A DNA stretch of 64,000 nt from Corythucha ciliata (lineage: Eukaryota; Arthropoda; Insecta; Hemiptera; Tingidae). Of the stretch, positions 12,419 to 23,756 are shown piece after piece. The stretch is taken from NCBI GenBank assembly GCA_038030265.1, contig CM075939.1:15357253-15421252 (forward strand). The letters are read 5' to 3'. Under the pieces are notes generated by a model. The model saw only the letters and a list, made by a program, of their open reading frames with translations. It ran no database searches and was not told where the DNA came from. Every line of letters starts with the position of its first letter. The stretch's first letter is position 1. A program made the translations under genes and the position numbers.

Positions 12419-12950
12419 TTGAAATTCCTATTTTACGAGGTAGTCCTGAAGACCCCGCGTGTTATCGAGGCTACCTGTCCCTAGGGACTTACGCTCCGCT
12501 CAGCTGCAAGCAGTCTGAGTTTTAATGTGCGACCATTCCCGAATGCCTACTCGACTCCGAGTTTGGCCTCACGGGCTTTGAACCAGATCATTTACGTTGA
12601 TCGGACGCGGCACACCTAAGTGTACCTCCCAGTCGGTTAGGGGCGGATCACCCTTGCCACGCACTGGTGGACGGCGTTTCTATCCAGAGCACTGCTGATA
12701 ACGGTCAGTTCCGATATTTCAGGGGAGGGGGGCTTTCCCTCCCCTAGCTCAACAGGGTATTTGAAACCTTAGGCCACTACGAAACCTTCCTCAAGTATGC
12801 CTGGGCTGACTGGAAGAATTTGGCATCCCGTAGTACCAGTATTGTGATCAGGCCGAAAAAAAAAGAATGCCTTCTCACCGTAGAACCACCCGAGTTGGGC
12901 CGTACAGTGGACCCGTGCGTTTGGAGATGTTGATAGTCTGCTCTCCTGCG

Positions 12951-14471
12951 CAGGCGCGGATCCAGGATTTTTCCAAAGGGGGGGCGCATTCAAAAAGGTG
13001 CAGAGGTCCCACCCCAAAGTGTGTATATGTATATAGTTAGTATATATTATACTCTTAAGGCCCATCTACATAAGATGCAAGAACGCGTGGACAGGACGCA
13101 TTACAGAACCCAGAACGCAGTGCAGTAGTCAATAGCAACGATCAGAAATACGATAGAAATGTGTATTTTTTTCTTGGGTACTGCCCACGGATTCTTGCGT
13201 CTTATGTAGACGCGCCTTAGCTGTGGAAACGTACCACGTCTTAAAAACAGAGCCAGTGAAACATTTTAATTAAAAATAAAAAACAGCACGGTTCACAGCC
13301 TCAACGATGGCAGAAAATAACTGAAAGGAAGCGTCTAATCTTCTTCGTTTTGATTTGGCAACTCGTGTGAGCTGACAGCTTCTGGGTCGATGTTGATGTC
13401 CCGATGAATATTTAGGAGGGCGAGAGAATTGAGACGTTCCTCACTCATTCTGGAACGAAGCCATGTTTTTATTCTTCTCAATGAAGAAAAGCTGCACTCT
13501 GCTGTTGCTACTGACACAGGTAATGTGGCCAGTATGTGCAGTAGTGACTTCAAAATGGGGAACGAATTTCCATCCAAGAGTTCGAAAATTTCATGGGCAC
13601 ATTTTTCCCGGTAAACTCAGAGTTTTCTTTGAAATGTCTTGAGCTAATATCATTTCGTTGAAAAGTCTGTTGAATCGGTGAATTCAAGTAATGGGTGATA
13701 CTTGGCACATATAGGCAGCAGCTTCTCTTTCAACGTCGGAGGGTCTTCAATATTAACGAAATTTCGTGGCATTAAGAAATTTAAGCTGAAACAATTTATG
13801 GTCTCTTTGCTGAAACGGATCTTCATGTCGGCAATAACGTAGTCCAAGACTGGAATGTAAATACTTTTCCTCCAGTAAGCAGACGGATCAGATGGCGTAA
13901 CTGCATAGTTTTCCCTAATGGTTTGACAGGAAGCAAGCCGCGGCTGACGTAGTGGCACATCAAGGTCATTCATGATTCTCATTGCGTCTTCAAAAATTAA
14001 TGCAAAGAATGTTTGGGCCTGGCTTCGCTTATTCTCCAAACAACCAATAACTTTGAGCGGAAAACCGGGAATTTCGAATCACCTACTTGAAAAAAAATCT
14101 AGGGGTTTGAATGATAAGTAAATTATAGCGTATAAAGCCATTCGTGGCTTTTAGCGCTTCTGATTCGGCATGGCCGGGTGCGCGCCCACTGACTGATTGG
14201 CGATGAGTAAATTAGAACTGCCACACCTCACAACGCTTGTATTTGGCCAAACTTTCAGAAAATAAAAATAAAAATAAACCATGGTTTTGCTTATTCGTGC
14301 TATCGAGTGATATTCATTGTTTACCCACGAGGAACAATGATTATTACAATAATTTATTACATAATTATTATTTTTCACGTTAATCTTCTCATAGCGAAAA
14401 AAATTTTTTTTTTTACCAGACCCAAGGGGGGGGCGCGCGCCCTGCGCGCCCCCCCTCTGGATCCGCGTCTG
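12951..14471 (-). mobile_element. Non-autonomous hAT element with terminal repeats and 8-bp duplication
   Basis: It begins CAGGCGCGGATCCAGG and ends, reverse-complemented, CAGACGCGGATCCAGAG, the terminal repeat style of invertebrate hAT elements. CTCCTGCG flanks both sides exactly (12,943-12,950 and 14,472-14,479), matching the 8-bp duplication of the hAT superfamily. Beside the right end is a GC-rich near-palindrome (14,430-14,456). It holds only the C-terminal part of a transposase and is about 1.5 kb long, so it cannot be autonomous. It sits inside the 3' coding end of the R1-like element and is therefore the younger insertion. Confidence 0.92.
13335..14039 (-). pseudogene. hAT transposase C-terminal fragment
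   Basis: Two frames in order. At 14,039-13,650 the text includes DVPLRQPRLASCQT and SAYWRKSIYIPVLDYVI, as in the ZMYM1 / 52-kDa-repressor-like branch of hAT proteins. At 13,577-13,335 is the dimerisation region ATLPVSVATAECSFSSLRRI, then KTWLRSRM and RLNSLALLNIHRDI. The gap between them continues in coding-like text (EKCAHEIFELLDGNSFPIL) but with in-frame stops. The N-terminal zinc finger and the first catalytic part are missing. Function is lost. Confidence 0.85.
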
Positions 14472-15412
14472 CTCCTGCGTCGTGCTCTCTCCGTCAGAGC
14501 TGCCTTGGCGAACGTTCGGAAAGCCCGAAAGGCACCCTTGGTCCGCACAAGACTAGACTCTGGGCACGGCCAGCAAACGCCAAGTTTTTTGAAGGTCGCC
14601 TTCCAGACGTTTTCGGAACAAAATAAACTCCGGGCACTCATATATGACATGCGAGGCGGTGTCCACCCCACCACACTTACAGAGGTCTGAGTCCGAGAGC
14701 CCCAGCTCCAACAGCTTTGACTTGAAGTCGCCATGACCAGTTAAAAATTGCGTCACATGGTGATCGAGCTCAATGTGGCTCATTCCGCGCCTTTCGGCCA
14801 CGCTAGGAAAAAATCGACTCGTGTCCCTTCGTCCAGTCGTCCCAGGCTCTTTGCCATCTCGCAAGGATCATCCCTCGAGAAATTTGGTTAAAGACTCGCC
14901 TCCAACAAACCAAGATTCAAGCATTTCCTCGGACACGTAGAGGCTTCCGAAGATAAATGTCTCCTTCCGCCTCAAGCGATACTGGGCCCATGCCAGTGTG
15001 ATGGCCAAGCGCATTGGCAGAACAACAGAACACCGCTCACTACCTGGAGCGCATCTGTTGATACGGTTCGGTAGGCACGGGATACTGTAATGAGGGCAAC
15101 TCTCTGAAATGAGTCCACCTTCCTTCCCATCACTTTCCCCAGGTTGCCACCCCACGACCCCGCCGCGTAGGTGAACATCGGAAGAAAAAATACCGTGTAC
15201 ACCGTTGCGACGGCTTTGTGAGGCACCCCCCAGGTACTTCGCGCTATACGAGCGATTTTCAGGAAGGCGTCTCGTGCTTTGATCCCAACAAGTGCAATGT
15301 GCCTATTTATTCCTAGCCGCTCAGTAAAAGCACTCCAAAGTAGCGGAGCTCCTTGACCAGTTTAAGACGGCTGCCCTCAATCCATATGTTCAAGGATCTT
15401 TCGGTGCTCAGT

Positions 15413-15425
15413 GCCGCGCGGGACA
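15413..15425. repeat. 13-bp target-site duplication, right copy
   Basis: Exact match to 12,406-12,418. Confidence 0.85.
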
Positions 15426-15546
15426 GTGGAAGCCGCCCTCCCGCGCGGTTACGCGGCAGACAGTGCGTTATCTCCCATTCGTTTCTACACATTTTAGCAA
15501 CCCCTCTCCCGCCAACCGCGGCGGTAGGCGGCTAGTGCGTTATAGC
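15426..15546 (-). repeat. GC-rich dispersed repeat that was the R1-like element's target
   Basis: Continuation of the GC-rich sequence interrupted by the R1-like insertion; the other half lies at 12,371-12,405. Its right end (15,509-15,546) is the reverse complement of 11,700-11,737. It contains several CCGCGCGG-type motifs. Confidence 0.6.
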
Positions 15547-15826
15547 CCTAAATCCCTGGCACAATGTACTGCAATAGTACGCAAGGGAAAAATAATTTAC
15601 GGCTTATCGCGAAAAGAAGGGAAAGAGTGCCGAAGAAGCCTTGATACGTTTGTTCCTTTGCTGAAATAATTGAAATTTAGGCTGCGCTAGCAATTTAAAA
15701 TTAAGTATGACTTAATGATGGTGTGGCCAAATCAATACGACGCTCCGATCAAAGATTGTTCTGAACCACCTTTTCGTAAATATCACAAAGGTGGATATAA
15801 TAAATAATTCGGTCGCCGGTGTTTTT

Positions 15827-16020
15827 AATTAATAAATTAAATAAACTGATGTTATCCGGACGACGATGGAAGGGCATAGCCCAACACGATTCGAGTTTCG
15901 AGAAAAAATGGCTCCCCGGCGGGATTTGAACCCGCAACCTTTGGATTACCAGTTCAGCACGCTGCCAATTGCGCCACGGAGACGCCTTTGGGAGTCGTAC
16001 TCCGAGGGATAAGCTAAGCC
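15827..16020 (-). repeat. tRNA-Thr-like short interspersed element, copy 1
   Basis: About 194 bp nearly identical to 34,977-35,162 apart from an 11-bp indel and point changes. The tRNA-like part is 15,910-15,983 on the minus strand with an intact A box (TGGCGCAATTGG) and B box (GGTTCAAATCC). The loop reads CTGGTAA, giving a GGT (Thr) anticodon, but the anticodon stem has mismatches, so a working tRNA is unlikely. The conserved unit extends 37 bp upstream of the tRNA start and about 80 bp beyond its 3' end to an AT-rich tail of AATTAATAAATTAAATAAA. Confidence 0.8.
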
Positions 16021-16069
16021 AGGCGCGGATCGGCTTAACGAGTGTGCCATGACTCCAATTGGCCCCAAA

Positions 16070-16990
16070 ATGATGAAAATTTAAAAATAGACAAAACCCT
16101 TAATTAGAGGTTTAACGACACAGGGAATTAACAATGCCCCTGACTCAAAAATGACAATTTCCTCATAAAATGACTATTCCCTTGTGAAACTGACGATTAA
16201 CTCATTAAATTGACACCTTTGAAACTAAAAATTATCTCATAAAATTAACATTTAGTTCATAAGCTTAAGAATTCCCTTTAAATTGCAAGTTTTCTTATAA
16301 AACAGACAATTCCTTCTGAAATTGTCAATTTCTTCGTGAAACTGACACATTTTTTCACCAAATTGACAATTTCACTATGTACTCAAAAAATTTCCCTTTT
16401 GAGACGTTTTGTATAAATGGCCGTAACGTGGCCTTAAAATTGGCGATTCGCGTGAGTGTTTGCTCGAATGTTGCATTTAGTGGGCATTTTGTGAAGAATT
16501 CCTCTTTGAATGCGACAGTTCGCGTAAATACTGCCTATAGAACGTGCAGTTTCGCGTGAATTTTGACCTTAATGATCGCTAGAATGAGGCCTTACGCGTA
16601 AATATTGGCCTGGATGTGACGTTTCGCTCTGAAATGGGGAATTTTTCATACAATTTCATACAATGACGCCTTTCGTTGTTGCGTTTTACGCGAATTATTT
16701 CCTATTTTCGACCCCAAATAGATAATTTCGTCTTCATCACAATTTTCTACGACAATTTTTCATGAAATTGAAAATTCCTCATACAATTTGCGCGAGTGAT
16801 GGTTTCCCCCGATGTTCTTCCGTTTTGTCCACAGAATGGGGCATTTCGAGTAAATTTTTCCCTTGGGTGTGCCGCGGGCCGTTTCAAAGCAGTTTTACTC
16901 TCACCGATGTGACGTTTCGCGTGAATTTTGACCTTGGCGTGGCATTTCGCGCATCAATTTCTCAGATTTTGCTCACTCGTTGCCGGATAT
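16070..16990 (+). repeat. Degenerate short-unit arrays, families D and D'
   Basis: The first part (to about 16,380) repeats phrases like 'attgacaattccctcataaa' in units of about 25-30 bp. The second part (16,400-16,990) repeats 'tgacgtttcgcgtgaatttt' with a ccttg linker. The sub-family changes within one block without any obvious boundary sequence. Confidence 0.65.
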
Positions 16991-17239
16991 AACCAGACTT
17001 ATTTTGCTGGGATGGCCCAATTCAGAGACTGATCTGCATTGGGCCACCCGGTGAAATTGGTTTTCGTCGGGCGTTTGAGGCTTGAGGTTAAACAGTGAGG
17101 GAAGTACCACTTTTTTTCACTGGTAACACGAAATAGTAAATTTCTCGACGAGAGAGGAAAGTGGAACTTCACCCGACTCGTTGACTTAGGCTTATATACG
17201 ACAGCTCGCCGGCAAAGTTCCTTTTTCCTATCTCGTTGT

Positions 17240-18230
17240 GAAATGTACTTATTACTGGTGACAAAATCCCCGAAATTGGTTGTTCGTGAGCAAAATCCGA
17301 GACATTTATTTTACAGTAAGCCAAATTCGGGGAACTGTTTTTCTTCTGCGAGAAAAATCCGCGAAATTTGGTTTCTTAGAGAGCGACATTCGATAAATTG
17401 TTTTTTTTGGTAAGTCCAACCTGCGAAAATGGTTTTACAATGCGGAAAAATCATTAAAATTGGTCACTGAATTGAAGCTGCGCTCCGAAATTGTCTGTCA
17501 GCGACGACTAGAATAAGTCGTCGTGTGAAATAAGTGATATTTATTTTTTAGTGAACTCAACACGCAAAAATATCCACAAAATCGGTATTAAGAGAGTGAA
17601 ATCTGAGGAATTTGTATTTTAGTGAGCCAGAGCAAAGAAAATGTGTGTGTTTTTTTTGTTTTTCTTCAAGAATAATCCTGAAAATTGATTTTTTAGGGAG
17701 TGAACTTCGAAAAATTGGTCTTTTAGTGTACCAACCCAGTTAATATGAAAATATAATGCGTAAAATATTCGAAAACGGTCCCTGAATTTGGGCACTTGGG
17801 CACACTGTTAAATTTGTTTGGCAGCAACAAAAATCCGTAAACACATTGTGTCCATCATGTACCTGAACATTTCTTTGTTGGTGAGAAAAATCCGCAAAAT
17901 TGGTTTTTAGAGAGCGAAAACCGAGAAATTCGTTTTTCAGTGAGCCAGATCTAGGAAAATGGCTATTTTTCGACAAGAAAATTGGTGTCTTAGTGATCAA
18001 AATGTGAGAGAATGATTTTTTTAGGATGCAGAGCCACATAAACGGTTTTTTAGAGTACGAAAATCACGAAAGTGGCTTTTGAATTAAGCCACTCAGCGTT
18101 TGGTTTTCAGCACAAAAGAAACGCGGAATTGGTATTTTATTGATTTTGGACAAATAATCCGAAAAGGTGAAAATTGGTGTATTGCTGAGCCAGACCTGCG
18201 AACATTGTCGCTATACAAAATGTGGCGATC
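17240..18230 (+). repeat. Degenerate short-unit array, family B
   Basis: About 1 kb of units of 30-36 bp with the skeleton gagcaaaatcc, 'gcgaaattgg' and 'ttttttagtgagcc'. The longest family B block in the window. The 99-codon frame on its minus strand is periodic chance text. Confidence 0.75.
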
Positions 18231-18662
18231 CTGATGGATTTTAACTTAATTAATGGTATCTAGGAGTGTTCAGTGCTTTAAAGTCTAGGTGAGGTCAACT
18301 GACCACCCATTCCAACCACAAAAAAGGTCCAACCACAGCGAGTGAGGAGAAATCAGCAGCAAATCAGGAAATGCATTCGACTCATAATAAGCTTCCACGA
18401 CGCCCCAGAGGGCCTTAGTATCGAAAGGTCGGGAAAAAATTCTGCAAGCGGGATCCGCAGGGACGCCGTACAAGAAACAACATTATCCCGCTATCAGTCG
18501 CGGATCTATAGGATTTTATCTTTGGAGGGGTTTCCCCACAAATCTGTTGAACTCTTTCTTTTTACGAAACTATGCTCTAGCCATTTTGTCAATAAGATTT
18601 CTATGCTCCCCACCCCCACGTTCATTCACAGCTAATAATAGTAGTAATAATAAGTAGTGGGC

Positions 18663-18935
18663 GCCGGGTTTCGACGAACCCGGCAGGCGCCAAAGCCTCT
18701 TTTGGGCTCATACGCCGTACCCTGATTCAACTGTGCACTTCACACCAATACTACACGGGCGTTTCGGTCGGTGCGCGGTTTGTTGAACGCACAGCGCCGG
18801 GAACGCCCACACGAAGCTGAGTGTGCCGTGTTCGCCGCTGCCTTATAGGGAAATGGGCAATAGCTAAATTCGAACCCAGGCCCGCTGGGTTGCCATGCGA
18901 GTATTGTATCCATTACACCACCGAGGCGCGGCTTC
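18663..18935 (-). repeat. tRNA-derived short repeat, second family, copy 1
   Basis: On the minus strand a tRNA-like head (about 18,870-18,935) carries an A box (TGGTGTAATGG) and a slightly altered B box (GGTTCGAATTT). It is followed by a body (18,676-18,815) that matches 56,086-56,212, including 'acccggcaggcgccaaagcc'. A second head lies at 55,690-55,763. The anticodon stem does not pair properly, so this is a SINE-like repeat and not a tRNA gene. Confidence 0.65.
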
Positions 18936-18939
18936 ATTC

Positions 18940-19240
18940 ACAGCTAACGTTGAGAAAAAGCGCTACTTCACTGCTGAAATTGAGGAAAAACGCTCATCCG
19001 CAGCTATAAAATTGAGAGAAACAGTCGCAAAATTACACCATTTGGAGCCAAATATTTGCGAAATATAGTAAGTTTCAGGTCTAAACATCCAGGAGTACAT
19101 AGGTCAGTTTTTTTTAAAATAGTGATAGAAGAATCCGAAGCAAAATTGCAACATTTCGCAGGTAAAATATCAGCAAAATTAGGAGCTTCATGCCTGAAAT
19201 CAACGATATTGCACGTTTACGTTTTAATTTTGTGAATTTT
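18940..19240 (-). repeat. Short degenerate array, families A then C
   Basis: A few family A units in minus orientation ('ttgagaaaaagcgctacttc') pass into family C units ('gcgaaatatagtaagtttc', 'aggtctaaacatcc'). Confidence 0.55.
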
Positions 19241-19639
19241 AAGGTTCCGGGATTTTTTTTTTTTTTTTTTATAGCCCGTGGAGGACGGGCCCAGACTGCG
19301 CTCAAATCCTGGCAAATATTGTCACAAAATTACCTCTCATGGAACCAAAAACTGTGAAGTAGCAAGTTATGGGTCCAGATATCAGTGGCGGATCCCGGGG
19401 GTATTGTTTATCTGAGGCCAGGCAACTCGGGCTAGACCAAAATCCGGTCAGAGAGAGCTCATCAAGCCGACGCTGTCACATGACTGTCTTCAGCATCAAG
19501 GCAATGGCGTCCCGCCTACCTCATTTTTCACGCATACGAAGGTTTGGTTACCTTTAACGAGAGTCTGTCTTGTTGACCGGTTCCGACTGTTGGACTTCCT
19601 GTCCATTGGAGCCGTATTCGGCCGAATACAAATGTTCAT

Positions 19640-20010
19640 GACTTTCACGTCCCAACAATTTACTAGTTTTGAGACCTTTTTTGTGTAGCGGCGAAATTAT
19701 CCGTCAGCGCAAAGCCTGACGAATTCCTATGAAATTAGAAGTTTCCTGACTGAATATCCGTGAGATGGACATTTTTTGGCCTTAATTTCTGTGAAATTGC
19801 CAGTTTAATGTCCTGATGCAAGCAAAATTGCCAGTTTCAGGACCAATCTTGTGGCGGTGCAACCCAGGTTAACCTATACGAAGGAGCGCCAAAAGTCTGG
19901 AATCGGTACTCACGAAATTGGAAGGCTTCTGGTTGATTTTCTGGTCTGATTGCTGATCTGGCTGATTGCAAATTTCGGTGAAATTTGAAGTTTTGGGGCC
20001 TTTTTTTATC
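19640..20010 (+). repeat. Degenerate short-unit array, family C
   Basis: Units with 'gtgaaattgccagttt' and 'tgcaagcaaaattgcc', about 30 bp apart, strongly diverged. Confidence 0.55.
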
Positions 20011-21110
20011 CCCCCTAAGCACCCTAAGCTTCCTCACTATCATTGTCCGACTTTATCTTTTAAGGGGGTGTTCAAACCCCCCAAAAACCACCCCGTAAAT
20101 CTCGTGGTATTTTCACAAGACCCGGGGTCCTAACCATGAGCTGGCGAACCGCGAGGGCGAAACGGCGCACTAGCGACGTTGCATCTAGCAATGCAAATAC
20201 ACCTCGACGTGAATGAGCTTCGCCGGGCCTTGATCGTGGTTCGAGTAGTTTGGATCTATTTGATCACCCTCTCAATTCAGTAAAGCTCTATTGTGTTTTT
20301 TCATAGGATTGTGTTCGTTCCTTCTTCATCACAGAACCATTGAGCACACCCTCGTTTCTTTCCATAATCCGTCGTTTTCAATCGTCAGGGTTTGTTACTG
20401 AACTTGGAGATTATATTGACTCTCTGATGTGAGTAAGAAGCTATTTATACCTCTCAATGCTTTTCAATGTAAGAAATGTCTAACGAGCGTTCCATCATTC
20501 CAAAACACAAAAGGGATTCCTCACACGCTTCACGCTTCGGACTATGCGGTTTTACGGCGCCCTGTTAACTTTACATCCCCTCTTCTTCATCTTTTTTCAA
20601 CCGTGGCACGTCAATAGTTTACACCCTCCTCCTTCCTTCAATACAACCCGCCAACCCTCACTATTGCGAGTTCATTTCATTATCAATAGACAAGTATAAT
20701 GCGGATCCTCTCCTTGCCTTGTTCCGCCCCGCTATGTTGTCCAAACAATGCACTCAAACCCTTATAAACTTTAGTTTTTAACAGTGGGATGTGGGAGGGA
20801 GGGTGTGATATACTTGAAAAAATTGTAATAATACGTCGAGCTAATCTTTTTTTTAAGGACATCTGGCTACCCGGGAAATTTTTACTGAGTGATGGCTGTG
20901 ACGTCAACCGAATAAACTGGTCATTTGAGTTTGGTCTGTTGGAGGGGTGGTGACAAAACCACCCTTGGTATGTCCTTTCTTTCGCAGATGGTGATCATCA
21001 AAGGGAAGAGGGATGATTAGAGGGGGGGGGGAGAATAAAGATAGGTGTAGAGGGCCAGGTGTTGCCAGTGTTAGAAAATACTTTTTTTTAATTTTGCACG
21101 AAAAAAAAAT
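20011..21110. other. Intergenic, no feature supported
   Basis: Mixed sequence with a short G-run near 21,025 and two poly-T/A runs at 21,083-21,110, just downstream of the TPR gene's stop codon on its strand. No canonical AATAAA for that gene was seen close by. Confidence 0.4.
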
Positions 21111-22211
21111 TCAAAAGAGCTCGTACCAGTGCTGTACATGTGAAGAGCTCCTCATAACAGGGACTCGAACCGGAAGGCTCTTTCTTAACTCCTGCCGTTT
21201 CTCTGTTGGGAATATTTCTGTTACTCCGAAGTCTAAGTCCTTGTGAATCGGTTCCGAGAGAAATGAGAAAGAGTTCAAGATTCCAACGCATTTTAAATTA
21301 TCACTGACAGATAAATCTCCCTCGAGAGTGTCTCTTGATGCTCCTAGTTCTAATGCCTGACAGAAGTCTTGTTGAGCTCCTTCCAAATTCCCACGTCTCT
21401 TCCTGATACGACCACGTCTGACAAATACTTTGACGTAATTTTCATTTAAACCAATAGCCGTCGAACAGTCCTCTTCAGCGAGAGCTAATTTGTTTCGACG
21501 AAGTCGACAAACTGCTCTATTGGCGTAGTATACAGCGTTCTTTGAATCCAGGGCGATGGCATTTGAATATCTGTCTTCTGCCTCCTTCAATTTATTTAGG
21601 CTCATTAGACGATTGCCCACATTTTTTTCCCATTCGGCCAAGGCAGTTTTATCCTCGTCACAGTCTTCATTCTTTGCATAGTTCACCAACGCCTCGTACT
21701 CACTCTCAACCACTTTATTAGTCGGCGCGCGATCCAGAGCCCTCAAAAAATCCCTCGAAGCCGCCGTATACTTGCCGAGCATTTTTCTCGCCGCTCCCCT
21801 GATCACATACGCTTTGACATAGTCGGTATTTTTGTCAATAGCCGCCGAGGCGTCCCTTTCGGCAAGATCATAACGCCGAGTCTTATAATAACAGACGGCG
21901 CGGTTACAGTAGCAAAACGGCAATCCGTCTGACGCGTCAATCGCCGAAGTGAAACTCGAAAATGCGGCCGTCCATTTTCCGTTTTGAAAAAACTTTCTTC
22001 CTCGTGTAATAAACTGTGAAATATATTCATCGTCCGATATTTCTCCCTCTTTGAAATACTCTTCGTAAATTAGATCATCCAGGGTCAAAGGGTGCTCCAT
22101 CCTTTTATTCAACGTTTCCTTCCACGCCTCGACATCCTTCAGAAAGAATTCAAGATCCTCTTGATTGTGCTTAATTGATCTTCTTATATCTAGTAGTTTT
22201 TCCTCGCTCAT
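21111..22211 (-). CDS. RPAP3-like tetratricopeptide-repeat protein, intronless
   Basis: An intact frame of 366 residues from the ATG at 22,211 (MSEEKLLDI). An in-frame ATG five codons upstream gives 371. The N-terminus, an amphipathic helix with QEDLEFFLKDVEAWKETL, resembles the start of RNA polymerase II-associated protein 3. Two TPR clusters follow (about residues 65-180 and 195-300), each with the FYCNRAVCYYK / YYANRAVCRLRR and YVKAYVIRGAARK / YVKVFVRRGRIRK signatures of three-repeat Hsp90-binding TPR units. RPAP3 is the R2TP co-chaperone that brings Hsp90 to clients such as RNA polymerases and PIKK kinases. The C-terminal RPAP3 domain that binds RUVBL proteins is absent, and no introns are present. 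It may be a truncated retrocopy, a derived paralogue, or a gene whose 3' exons I did not find. The open frame suggests it is maintained or young. Confidence 0.75.
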   Translation of the reverse strand: MSEEKLLDIRRSIKHNQEDLEFFLKDVEAWKETLNKRMEHPLTLDDLIYEEYFKEGEISDDEYISQFITRGRKFFQNGKWTAAFSSFTSAIDASDGLPFCYCNRAVCYYKTRRYDLAERDASAAIDKNTDYVKAYVIRGAARKMLGKYTAASRDFLRALDRAPTNKVVESEYEALVNYAKNEDCDEDKTALAEWEKNVGNRLMSLNKLKEAEDRYSNAIALDSKNAVYYANRAVCRLRRNKLALAEEDCSTAIGLNENYVKVFVRRGRIRKRRGNLEGAQQDFCQALELGASRDTLEGDLSVSDNLKCVGILNSFSFLSEPIHKDLDFGVTEIFPTEKRQELRKSLPVRVPVMRSSSHVQHWYELF

Positions 22212-22226
22212 TTTGCTCACGATCAC

Positions 22227-23756
22227 CTTTCAACTGAACTGTTAAATCAACTGACTAAACAACCCCCATGGCAACGTTTCAAGCTTGTTAAATCGAAAAA
22301 CAGTTGCTAGGAATGCTCAAATTTAGAGACAGCCACTCGCTCCGAGATGACGTTTTAATCAAAAAACTGTGTTTTGAACTAATTTTACCTTCAGCGTTAT
22401 TAATTTTAAGAGACTGAGAATGCGGGTTGGCGGTGTCCCCCACTGTTTTCCATTCCTTAATCCTTGAATTTGATTGAAGAATTCTTGACTGCCTATTGAC
22501 CTCATCAATGACCTCCTCTTCCTCCTCATCCTTATTTCTTAATGATGTCGAATGCAGGCTGTCAATTTTGTGACGGCGGTCGTTTTGTAGTTTAAAGTCT
22601 TGAGAATAAATTTCCAGGGGAAACCATAAAATCAAGTATTGCTCAAATAATCTCTCACCCTTTTCACGGTCTTCTTTTTACACTCTTCATGTCGTAAAGC
22701 TCACTATAATTTTAGCTTTAAACCTCTAACTACGTAGTCTCTTTTCTTCGTGCAGCTCTGAGTTTAATTTAGGAAACACCGTCGCACAGTTTTGTCTCCG
22801 GCAGTTTTACTTGTGTGTCGAGTTCTTATTATTGGGGGAGGTTAATTGATGGTCCGTCCGACGCGTGAAAGTCATCTTCTTCGAAACTAAATGTGCTGTT
22901 CTAAAAAACATTGGGAAGGATGATAAAATGTAAAATACCGGGCTATAAATTACTCAAGAGCCTCTATTTAACATATTAATAGAAACGAAAAGGAAGTTTT
23001 TAGAGTGCAGAGACCGCAAGGGTACAGTTTTCTATTCGAGCATCAGCGGCATGGTTCTTAAAAAAGCGTTTTTCGACCATGACCCTTGCCCAACATTGCT
23101 TGTCTAATTTATAGATTATAAATTCGAAATTTTAGATGAAAAATAAAGAAAGGAAAACAGGAAAAAAGAAGGGAAATAATTTTATGCTAAAGGTTGCTGG
23201 AGGTCAAAAGCTTTCATCAACCGCTAACTTTTATTTATGACTGTATGACTACACAACTGATCCTTCTCATCTAATTTAGAACCGCTTGTAACTTGATAAC
23301 TATCGTTTTATAACGTTTCGCAATAATGGATTGAACTCAATTCACTCATCAAACCATAATTTCACGAATAAAGTGTGTCGTCTGGATGTATCCTTTCCGA
23401 GGCAGCTCTTCATTGAGCCAGCGATGAAAACAACAACCACACGTGGAGTTTGCTCCATTTAAAAACCAATATCGAGGGGCTGTGCCCCACCAAAAAAACA
23501 ATTCCGCGGGTCTGGCTCCTTTCAAATACAAAAATAAGGATCGGTAATTGAAGGTTATAGCCGACGTTGGCTGAGGTTTGATTATTGATTATGTGCGGCG
23601 CAGAATTTTGGATTTAGAGTTACGGAAATTTTGGTGTTTGAGGAATGAAGACTGCGGGATTGACGATTCAGGGATTGTGTGGAGGACCACACGATACTTC
23701 CATGTTCTCGTTTTTTGGCACTCATCAATAATGCATACGACATAAATAAACAAGAA
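22227..23756. other. Intergenic, no gene supported
   Basis: Contains a 115-codon minus-strand frame at 22,288-22,635 with an Asp/Glu-rich run but no recognisable domain, and a short family B array piece at 23,440-23,530. I call neither as a gene. Confidence 0.4.

Larger units (their letters stand above)
12419..15412 (-). mobile_element. 5'-truncated R1-like non-LTR retrotransposon, interrupted by a hAT element
   Basis: The element is bounded by a 13-bp duplication. Reading leftwards from 15,412, broken frames encode the end of the reverse transcriptase and the C-terminal region: a block ending in LKLVKELRYFGV, then GIKARDAFLKIARIARSTWG, then VYTVFFLPMFTYAAGSWGG (14,972-15,226). The zinc-knuckle tail at 14,553-14,864 has CKCGGVDTASHVIYECP preceded by HVTQFLTGHGDFKSKL. 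This order is typical of R1-clade ORF2. The last coding piece (FRTFAKAALTERARRRS at about 14,480-14,550) continues across the hAT insertion into RADYQHLQ at about 12,930. The 3' untranslated part runs to 12,419 without a poly-A tail. Several frameshifts make it defective. It is much shorter than a full R1-type element, so the 5' part is missing. Confidence 0.85.

Noticed and set aside
14375..14734. Long minus-strand frame crossing the hAT boundary
   Set aside because: It runs from R1-like sequence into hAT terminal sequence, so it is an artefact of the insertion.
15910..15983. Functional tRNA-Thr gene (also 35,053-35,125)
   Set aside because: Anticodon and acceptor stems have mismatches, and both copies share long flanks, so a tRNA-derived repeat is more likely. 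The copy at 35 kb is closer to a foldable tRNA and could be tested with a tRNA covariance model.
22288..22635. 115-codon minus-strand frame with an acidic run
   Set aside because: No recognisable domain, splice context or homologue in the window. It may be chance.
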